A stretch of DNA of 64,000 nucleotides, taken from NCBI RefSeq assembly GCF_000427365.1, contig NZ_KE386488.1:186001-250000 (forward strand), given 5' to 3'. Positions 58,563 through 64,000 of the stretch are shown one piece after another; within the stretch, counting starts at the first letter, position 1; each line of letters starts with the position of its first letter. The position numbers and the translations under genes are program-made. The notes under the pieces are model-generated. The model was not told where the DNA came from. It saw nothing but the letters and a program-made list of their open reading frames with translations, and made no database searches. Source of the stretch: Rikenella microfusus DSM 15922. GTDB taxonomy: Bacteria; Bacteroidota; Bacteroidia; Bacteroidales; Rikenellaceae.

Positions 58563-58843
58563 TAAAAAATGTATTCAACAAAGATTTTACAGAAGGGGAT
58601 AGCGCATCATAAGCTTCCCGTTTTTTTCTGGAATATCCTCGTTTTCGACAGATAAAAATAGGAGAATCGGGAGGGGAATAGAAAGACTATCGGTATTGCC
58701 TTGAGTGTTGGAATCGTTGGCTCTTTCTGGTTATTTTCAATTTGAGAAAGATATGTCTGTGTGATCTGACTTAACTTAGCAAGTTGAGTTTGAGTGATTT
58801 TCTTTTTCTTGCGAATGTCTCTTATAACAGAACCAATATCCAT
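58549..58843 (-). pseudogene. XRE-family regulator with two single-base deletions
   Basis: The intact N-terminus MDIGSVIRDIRKKKKITQTQLAKLSQITQTYLSQIENNQKEPTIPTLKAI is a standard XRE helix-turn-helix. The frame is then lost near 58692-58696: adding one base restores a sensible tail (DSLSIPLPILLFLSVENEDIPEKK). It is lost again at an A7 run (58621-58627 on the minus strand), where an eighth A would continue with REAYDALSPSVKSLLNTFFSDDK and a stop at 58549. Restored length is 98 aa. The restored stop overlaps the RT start by about 11 bases, so it is the first half of an XRE-RT unit. It may be truly decayed or a homopolymer sequencing error. Confidence 0.75.
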
Positions 58844-58870
58844 GTCAATCTAAAAAAATGGGGCGGGACG

Positions 58871-59098
58871 TTACAGAATCTCTTTAAATTTGTCATAAAC
58901 CTCGAATAGTAATAACAACAATGTTGCGGCTTTCTCGAATGAACCACGCCAGTCTGCATTGTTGCTTTCCAGTTTTCTCAGTTCGGTAAGACAAGATTTC
59001 AAAAGAGCTTCATCTTCGTCAGTTTGTGGACAACGGCCCTTTGACAGCAAACCTTCAATACCTTGCATGAGGTCTGCTAATTTTTGATTGTGTTCCAT
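58871..59098 (-). CDS. Small acidic helical protein upstream of the XRE-RT unit
   Basis: This 75-aa ORF begins MEHNQKLADLMQGIEGLLSKG and is predicted mostly helical, ending in a leucine-rich AATLLLLLFEVYDKFKEIL. No family is recognised. It lies 28 bases before the XRE gene on the same strand and is likely co-transcribed with XRE and RT. It could be a small retron-associated protein. A GGAGCAA-CA-TTGCTCC hairpin (59121-59136) lies just before its start region. Natural composition and operon position support it; function is unknown. Confidence 0.6.
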   Translation of the reverse strand: MEHNQKLADLMQGIEGLLSKGRCPQTDEDEALLKSCLTELRKLESNNADWRGSFEKAATLLLLLFEVYDKFKEIL

Positions 59099-59616
59099 AG
59101 TTTATGGATTTTGTTTAAGCGGAGCAACATTGCTCCTACTGCATAAACAAATAGTCCCTACTTAAACTCCATAAACGTTGTCCGTTTGTCCACCCCCAGT
59201 TTCCTGCTGCAAAATTGTTATTACTTATTTATTGATAATTCGTGCAATTAGCAACGTCTTAGCTTGCGGCAAAGCGTATATACTAATAGTTTAATAAATA
59301 CGCCCATATCGTCTATATGCATTTGTGCATATGCTCTTAGAGTCTTTACGCTCCTTTATATTTAGGAGTTACGTGAAGAGCGGTAAGGCGAGCAAAGACG
59401 TCCGGCCCCCAAGTACCATAATGGCATGCAGAACTTAATCTGCTTCAAGCATGTGGATTTAAGTAAGGAAATCAAAAATCACGTCAAAGAACTACACTGT
59501 AAACATAGCGATTATTACTGAAAGTTAATATTATTGATCAAAAATATTTTTCAACAAGTTGTCAACAATCAAATATTCAGTATTGTAAGCTGTATTTTAG
59601 AAGGAATAATCAAGTG
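59099..59616 (-). ncRNA. Structured 0.5-kb leader, candidate retron ncRNA region (unproven)
   Basis: This gene-free stretch upstream of the small ORF-XRE-RT unit is rich in stems: ATATGCA-TTTG-TGCATAT (59315-59332); GTCTTT(AC)GCTC (59342-59353) pairing with GAGC-AAAGAC (59390-59399) as a long hairpin; and, mutually exclusive with its lower part, CTCCT/AGGAG (59351-59355, 59364-59368). GCTCTT/AAGAGC (59333-59338, 59376-59381) is a further alternative. Near the ORF is GGAGCAA/TTGCTCC (59121-59136). Retron msr-msd RNAs lie upstream of the RT and are folded like this, but I cannot identify the branching G or the a1/a2 repeats. The remainder of the stretch is plain AT-rich spacer. Confidence 0.35.
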
Positions 59617-59638
59617 CCCATAGGATTTATCTTATGGG
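59617..59638 (-). terminator. Hairpin after the outer-membrane protein gene
   Basis: CCCATAGGAT pairs with ATCTTATGGG (one G-T pair, very short loop) 10 bases past the stop of the minus-strand gene. There is no strong T-run. Confidence 0.5.
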
Positions 59639-59648
59639 TACTAAGTGG

Positions 59649-60001
59649 TTAACGAATCAGTGTGAATCGATATTTGACTTTTAAGCCAACACCGACATAA
59701 GTTCCCCGATATGCAGATCCGGAACCCCAATGATCAGGATTAAAAAACGGATTTGCATGAGCCTCCAATTCGGCAAATAACTCCTTGTACGGGCGAATAT
59801 CCTTGCTAATGCTAAAGTAAGGCCCGTAGGCATCGCTTGGAGCGTATTTTCCAACTCCAGTATCATAAAGCATTCCGGCGTAAATGCAAAGCCTGTCGAC
59901 AGCCTAGTCTTAAAAGATTCCTGCGCATTCGCACTCGTGCCGCCCCACGCCATAACTGAGGCGGCGGCCATACCGACGATGGCCCTGCTTGTTGTTCCCA
60001 T
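59649..60001 (-). pseudogene. Small outer-membrane beta-barrel-type protein, frameshifted
   Basis: The upstream part encodes a signal peptide MGTTSRAIVGMAAASVMAWGG...NAQ and FKTRLSTGF. After about residue 38 the sensible frame continues one base out of phase (IYAGMLYDTGVGKY...), through repeated aromatic strands to the end GVGLKVKYRFTLIR, an OMP-like aromatic C-terminus. Adding one base near 59885-59888 would restore a 117-aa protein. At about 117 aa it is too short for a full barrel and may be a fragment of a larger porin-like protein. Either a real frameshift or a single-base sequencing error explains it. The higher-GC style resembles the backbone more than the RT region does. Confidence 0.6.
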
Positions 60002-60063
60002 GATGTTGAAATTTGGGTAGGTGAAAATATGGCGGTGTCAGTAGTCTCCTAAAGATAAGCAAA

Positions 60064-60561
60064 TTACCTGTAGTTTGTAATCGTCCCGCAGATGCGGTAC
60101 TTGCCTAAATTATCCTCCGGCTCCGTAGGAGCCTTGTCGCACAGCAGGAAGACCGTCTCGATCTTTCCGCTGTCCCGCTCCGTCATCAGCGTAGCATAGC
60201 GCGCATTGCGGCACAACTCCGCCGACAGATGAATGAAATGGTGCGGTTCCTCCGGCTTCTCTTTCAGAGCGTCCAATGAAAGATAGAAAGGAATAATCCG
60301 TATCGAAGTCTCATGGGGTTGATTCACGCATAATATCGGCTTTTCCGCCTCGAACACCCCCTCTCCGAAAATCAGCCACGCCACCGAGAAACACGGAAAT
60401 ACCCGGTTGATTCTTTTAGCCAGTTTCGTGCTAACACCGTTGTTCCCTCTCTTGATCTGGTACATGTTCTCGCTTCTTTTCAGACCAATGGCCTTGGCGA
60501 AAGCATTGACCGAAAGGCCCGAATATGTGATGCCCCTCGGAAAGCCGTTCCCAGGTGGAGT
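60064..60561 (-). pseudogene. XRE/phage-repressor-like protein lacking its start
   Basis: The frame open from 60561 encodes, without any ATG/GTG/TTG at a plausible place, ITYSGLSVNAFAKAIGL and then KRSENMYQIKRGNNGVSTKLAKRINRVFPCFSVAWLIFGEG, a helix-turn-helix with the LIFGEG end common in phage-type repressors of Bacteroidales. A C-terminal domain of about 100 residues follows. The only ATG (60465) lies inside the HTH. Upstream, in-frame TAA at 60562-60564 cuts off the first residues, so the 5' end has been lost or frameshifted. It may still be expressed as a truncated protein. Confidence 0.6.
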
Positions 60562-60970
60562 TTAGGGGATGATCTGATTTCATAATTCAGGAGCGATAGA
60601 TGATTCGATAAGCTCCGCGTCGGAATAAAAAAAGGACGTGGTAACAGCCCCTCTTCGTAGGTCTTAGGAAACCTTAAAATCGGAAGCTGCCCCGCGCCCA
60701 GGTCATACCCTGACACGAATGGTCAGGGCATAACGAAGATTGGCGACTATTATACCCGATTTAAACAACCTCAGAATCTGAGGCTTCCTAAGTTTACGAA
60801 GAGGTATAAAGAGTTGTGTCTCTTTATGGTACGTTTCGGCTTAAATTCAGCCGTGTGTCAATACCTGTTCAAAGGTAATGTTTCTTCTCTGTTTCTTTTT
60901 CATAATGCCTTATCCAGCTTCAACAAATATAAGCGATTTTATTTATACCTACAAGTGTGGAGTAAAAATA
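60562..60970. other. Gap without a supported gene between two regulators
   Basis: About 400 bases hold an open minus-strand frame (60716-60480) that mostly overlaps the repressor fragment in another frame and shows no family features. No repeats or linkers of the mosaic type occur. The right half becomes AT-rich and should contain the promoter of the XRE gene at 60998. Confidence 0.5.
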
Positions 60971-60988
60971 AACTACACGATTGTAGTT
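60971..60988. promoter_or_regulatory. Palindromic operator candidate in front of the XRE gene
   Basis: AACTACA-CGAT-TGTAGTT is an inverted repeat with 7-bp perfect arms and a 4-base centre, ending 9 bases before the ATG of an XRE regulator. This is a natural place for autoregulation. Confidence 0.6.
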
Positions 60989-60997
60989 ATTTGTATT

Positions 60998-61228
60998 ATG
61001 AAAGAGCAAAGGCGGAATGAAATCTTGGTCAAAAGGATTGCGGAGAGGCTAAAAGAACTCCGCAAGGAGCGTAATTTGACCCAAGAAAATGTTCGCTTTG
61101 ACTTGGAATTGAACATTGGCCGTATCGAAGCCGCCCAGCATAGCATCACGTTCTCCACTCTTGGTGATTTGTGTGACTACTACGGCGTGACCTTAGAGGA
61201 ATTCTTCCGCGGTATCCACACCAAGTAG
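60998..61228 (+). CDS. XRE-family transcriptional regulator
   Basis: This 76-aa single-domain helix-turn-helix protein reads MKEQRRNEILVKRIAERLKELRKERNLTQENVRFDLELNIGRIEAAQHSITFSTL..., then LCDYYGVTLEEFFRGIHTK. The layout (LKELRKERNLTQEN, recognition helix around LNIGRIEAA, then FSTLGDLCDYYGV) is a classic Cro/C1-type HTH. It probably binds as a dimer to the palindrome just upstream. The 40-codon longer frame is AT-rich and passes through the operator, so I start at the ATG at 60998. The partner genes are unclear; it is divergent from the truncated repressor. It is intact, unlike most neighbours. Confidence 0.85.
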   Translation: MKEQRRNEILVKRIAERLKELRKERNLTQENVRFDLELNIGRIEAAQHSITFSTLGDLCDYYGVTLEEFFRGIHTK

Positions 61229-61635
61229 GCGGCTAATCTCTATTCCTGCGAAATAACACAACATTTTCCAATACACTTTTACCTGATGACTGGAAGCGTC
61301 ATCTATTGGTATTGCTTTTCCCGCACCTCTCCCTTTCTTTCCGGTAGCGTTTAGCCAGAGATTTTCCGGGGAGTTCGGCAAGGCCGCCCGGTGAGGGCGC
61401 TTCGTATAGCCTTGTCCGACACCCCGGAAAATCGGTAACTTAGCGGACGGGGGGGAAAGGGAGAGTTCGGAGCCGCACGGCAGAGGACGGACAGAGCAAA
61501 GGAGAGGGAGCGAAAGAAACAGGCAGAATAAAGGAGCGTGGCAAGGGGAAAAGTGAATGAGAAATCGAGGTTTCGGAGAATGAGACAGGAAAGGGGGACG
61601 ACCAACAAAGACGACGAAAACCGGGTAAAGAGACC
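61229..61635. other. Gap with a purine-rich tract, no supported gene
   Basis: 61440-61630 is strongly purine-rich on the plus strand (runs like GGGGGGAAAGGGAGAG and GGAGAGGGAGCGAAAG). The overlapping open frames reading its complement are Leu/Ser/Pro low-complexity and not convincing. A minus-strand frame at 61193-61381 (MPNSPENLWLNATGKKG...) has natural composition but no family I know, and it could be a fragment of a lost gene. Confidence 0.5.
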
Positions 61636-61638
61636 GGG

Positions 61639-61668
61639 CGAGGGCCGCGACTAAAATCGCGGCCCTCG
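61639..61668 (-). terminator. Terminator hairpin containing the relaxase stop codon
   Basis: CGAGGGCCGCGA and TCGCGGCCCTCG are perfect 12-bp arms around a 6-base loop CTAAAA, whose complement holds the TAG stop of the restored mobB frame. Confidence 0.75.
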
Positions 61669-62954
61669 CTGTTTCTTCTTTCGTTTCTTCCGGTGCAGCA
61701 GCCTGAACTCCGGGTCGATGTATTCATGCACCTCGTGCCCCGGCTCGAAAAGCGTCCCGAATATGTCCAGTCCGTCCAGTAGCGTTTGTCCGATCAGGGA
61801 TGTTTCGCTATCAGGCCCGGATGTGGCGCCCGCCCTCCTGGCAATTTCGGCATCTCTGCCGGGATCGGTTCGTAGGTCATAGTCGGAGATTCGGACTGTT
61901 CCGTCGGTGGATTCTTAAACCATTCGTCCCAGGTGCGAGCCGCATACTCCTTACCCAACGCCGAACCGTTCAATACAGTCCGGCTGCCGTGATCGACAAA
62001 GGTTGCCCCGTAGACCCGCCCGTCCTCCGTCCGGCGGAATACGGCGTCGATATGCTCTGTCTTGAGCCTGGCGACTAACGAACGCTCGGACGTGGAGTTA
62101 GCTTTAGCCCGGTCTATAGCCTGCCGGATCTGCGCCAGCCGTTCGGGGTTCTCCTTCAGCTTTTCGCTATTCCGCGCAAACCGCTTTTCCAATGACTTTC
62201 ACCCGAACACCTCGCCGAGCCTGCTGGACTTAAACGGCGTTCCGATGCGCTAACCGTTGTCGTTCAACGCTCCGTACATAAGGCCATGATAAGGGCCTTT
62301 CTCTGTCACACCCTTAACCTCGTCGATGCGGATGTTGTAAAGCTCCAGCAAGGTATTCAGTTCCGACAGCGAACGGACGTTGTACCGCTCGATCAGCGTA
62401 CGGGCCGTGCGTTTGACTTGCTCCTTCACATTCCCGGCTGGATAGTCCACGCGCTTTAGTTCGGCGATTTCTTGTTTCGTGTCGCTTTTGGTGGGCGGGT
62501 GAAGCCCGTACTTCTGTTCCATTTCCCGGCAGTGGGCGATGGCCCGTTTCAGGTCGAAACGGTACGGGATTTCCTGTCCGTTTTCGTCCACCCGCACGGA
62601 TACGATGTGCATGTGCTTCCGGTCGATGTCGGAATGTTGGAAAATAATGTAGGGTTGTTCGCCATAGCCCATGCGCTGCATAAACTCCTGGGCCAGAATA
62701 ATCATCTGGTTCGCCGTCAGTTTGTCTTTGGGCGACGGGTTGAGCGAGAAGTGGATAACCGGCTTCTTAACGTCGGTATTCAGGTCTGCATAGTATTTGA
62801 AGGCTTCGGCGCACTCGTCGATATGGAGCTTGCCGCCGGGACTCTCCGGAATGCCCTGAGATCAGAGCAGTTTACCGTTGCTTGCTTCGACTTTAATGTT
62901 GTTGTAGGCCAGCACGCCGTATACGTTGCTGCCATAATCGACGGTAGGGATCAT
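61651..62954 (-). pseudogene. MobB-type relaxase, decayed (three in-frame stops, one frameshift)
   Basis: The restored frame starts MIPTVDYGSNVYGVLAYNNIKVEASNG at 62954. It shows the relaxase metal-binding motif HSDIDRKHMHIVSV (His107, His114, His116), then KGPYHGLMYGALNDNG and a long C-terminal region ending HRKKRKKKQRGPRF. Stops interrupt it: TGA at 62862-62864 (codon 31), TAG at 62250-62252 and TGA near 62202-62204. A one-base loss near 61796 shifts the last 48 codons. Family members nick oriT and lead the strand in conjugative mobilization of Bacteroidetes elements. The stop positions make a working relaxase unlikely. Confidence 0.85.
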
Positions 62955-62957
62955 CGG

Positions 62958-63410
62958 CTATTCGGGATTCTGTGTAGTGACTTTATGCTCCTTCTGCCAG
63001 GCGCGAAACTTCCCGATCAGGGCTATCACCTGCTGTATCAACTGCTCCAATTTCTGCGTTTCTCCCGCCAGTTTGTAGAGGAAAGCCAGCGCTTTCTTCT
63101 CCCCGTAAATGGAGTGAATCGCCTTCACGCATTGGTTATAGTTGTTTCCTATCGCCCTGAATTGGGAATAAAACTCGGTCAGGCGGACGTAAAAATCGAA
63201 CGTGTTTTTGTCCTTCGTGACGACCGTAAAGTCTCAGCCGAATATCCTCGCCCGGATAAAATCGGCGGCGTTGCGGGCCTGTGTTCTGCGGAACATAGCC
63301 AGGAATTTTTCATTTTCCTCGTCGTTCAAGGCGACGTAATAGCGATGTATTCGCGGATCGGCCAGCACGATATTGCCGGCCTGATTTCTTGTTTGATGTC
63401 CTTTTCTCAT
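62958..63410 (-). pseudogene. MobA-type mobilization accessory protein, one in-frame stop
   Basis: The restored 150-codon frame starts at the ATG at 63410 (MRKGHQTRNQAGNIVLADPRIHRYYVALNDEENEKFLAMFRRTQARN), with a TGA at codon 59 (63234-63236) after FIRARIFG. It continues in frame DFTVVTKDKNTFDFYVRLTEFYSQFRAIGNNYNQ through a helical tail to TAG at 62958. This is the DNA-binding relaxosome accessory gene normally placed just before mobB, as here (3 bases apart). It shares the fate of the relaxase. The frame before 63410 runs through the oriT-like repeat and is not coding. Confidence 0.8.
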
Positions 63411-63478
63411 AAAACAACATTTTAACGGTTCGACTTGGGAGAACCGGCCCGCACCCCGAATGGTTTTCGGGGGTGGCC

Positions 63479-63512
63479 TTTCAGCGGGTGGATCGTCATT
63501 CACCCGCTGAAA
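63479..63512. other. oriT-like inverted repeat upstream of mobA
   Basis: TTTCAGCGGGTG and CACCCGCTGAAA are perfect 12-bp arms around a 10-base loop, 69 bases before the mobA start. Origin-of-transfer hairpins commonly lie here. No nick site was identified. Confidence 0.6.
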
Positions 63513-63522
63513 GTACCCCTCG

Positions 63523-64000
63523 CTATATGCTTGCGCATATTAAAATCCGGCCGGGGCCGAATTGGAGGTATTCGGGTGCCTGTTTCCTGTGCGGGAAACG
63601 GCGGGGATGGTTCTCACGGGACAAAAGTAGGGGGGGGGTATAATCAAGTTGTACTGTTTGCGATCCCGCCAACTCCCGCCAAACCCTGACTTCACGCGCC
63701 ACCTCTGCAAAGAGCGGTACAATGTCGGGAGATTGTCGTTTCATTTGCAATTGAAAGAACGTCTAAAAAGCCTTTGATAAACACGTCAGCACAAACGGAC
63801 GAGAGGACAGTCGTTCGTAAAACCGAACGAAAGGCCATACGGACGGATCAATGCCATTCCGTACTTATTTCCGATAAGAAGTTCGGACGGCAGTACGTCC
63901 GAAAGTGAAAACGAACGAATTTCCCGACAGCTATACGGATAGATAGCTATACTGCTATGGGATAAATCAAATTCTGAACGAACAACCATTATTCATTGCA
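63523..64000. other. Right edge of the window: gap with small inverted repeats, no supported gene
   Basis: Minus-strand frames at 63523-63750 (MQMKRQSPDIVPLFAEVAREVRVWRELAG...) and 63786-63989 have no recognised family. The first has a natural-looking N-terminus but turns arginine/proline-rich. TTCGGACG-GCAGTA-CGTCCGAA (near 63880-63902) is a perfect 8-bp inverted repeat, and GAACGA motifs recur around it. A GGGGGGGG run occurs near 63630. Confidence 0.4.

Noticed and set aside
61351-61727. Minus-strand ORFs in the purine-rich tract
   Set aside because: Low-complexity Ser/Leu/Pro/Phe sequence caused by base bias; they partly overlap the restored mobB end.
53168-63410. An alternative genetic code or systematic stop recoding in the island
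   Set aside because: Both TAG and TGA are affected and single-base deletions occur alongside. The intact RT, DUF6236 and 569-aa genes end at ordinary stops, so decay or sequence error is simpler.
63786-63989. ORF at the right edge as a gene
   Set aside because: No family features; it contains an inverted repeat and repeated GAACGA motifs that look like non-coding sequence.

Overview
The window reads as a chromosomal segment of an anaerobic Bacteroidales bacterium, most likely Rikenellaceae/Alistipes-like (inference). The grounds are a GC-rich backbone, TAnnTTTG-type -7 boxes, the Bacteroidetes MurF-Alr fusion, a V-type ATPase operon with a DUF2764 subunit, the [FeFe]-hydrogenase maturase HydG, pyruvate:ferredoxin oxidoreductase, an NVEALA peptide with a BF3164-type lipoprotein, and enzymes for mucin-type amino sugars. 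Nothing here fixes the species.

1-52 kb is housekeeping and host-glycan biology: a partial HAD phosphatase; a FecCD-type ABC importer without its binding protein; ExbB/ExbD; HydG; a sodium:solute symporter; a secreted sialidase; a GT2 glycosyltransferase; an S41 protease; an orphan C39-like cysteine-peptidase-fold protein; a seven-gene V-ATPase operon (E, DUF2764, A, B, D, I, K, minus strand); a DUF4301 protein; MurB; MurF-Alr; the NVEALA/BF3164 pair; MtaB; FolD and GlyA; FabG; an amino-sugar block (NahK-like kinase, CBM9-like protein, secreted esterase, GH20 hexosaminidase with PA14); NifJ; and DacA, a diadenylate cyclase.

Almost every larger intergenic gap from 3 to 47 kb is filled by a mosaic of about seven kinds of GC-rich, foldable repeat modules. 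They come in both orientations and are joined at short AT-rich palindromes close to TTAACCGTACGGTTAA. One module carries compensatory base changes that keep a 12-bp stem, two copies carry another module nested in their loop, and the mosaic even splits the V-ATPase operon. This is the most striking undescribed structure in the window.

From about 52.8 kb GC drops sharply and an accessory island begins at a tRNA-like repeat. On the minus strand it holds a retron-type reverse transcriptase with a broken XRE regulator and a small ORF behind a highly structured 0.5-kb leader; a two-gene unit (DUF6236 plus a 569-aa protein with a C-terminal HEPN-like RxxxAH motif); and a sigma-region-4-like HTH fused to a PD-(D/E)XK nuclease, broken by one in-frame TAG. 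The right end has XRE-type regulators, a frameshifted small outer-membrane protein and decayed mobilization genes (MobA/MobB with four in-frame stops and one frameshift) next to an oriT-like inverted repeat. The island looks like an old integrated mobilizable element carrying candidate anti-phage functions. No integrase is visible before the window ends.
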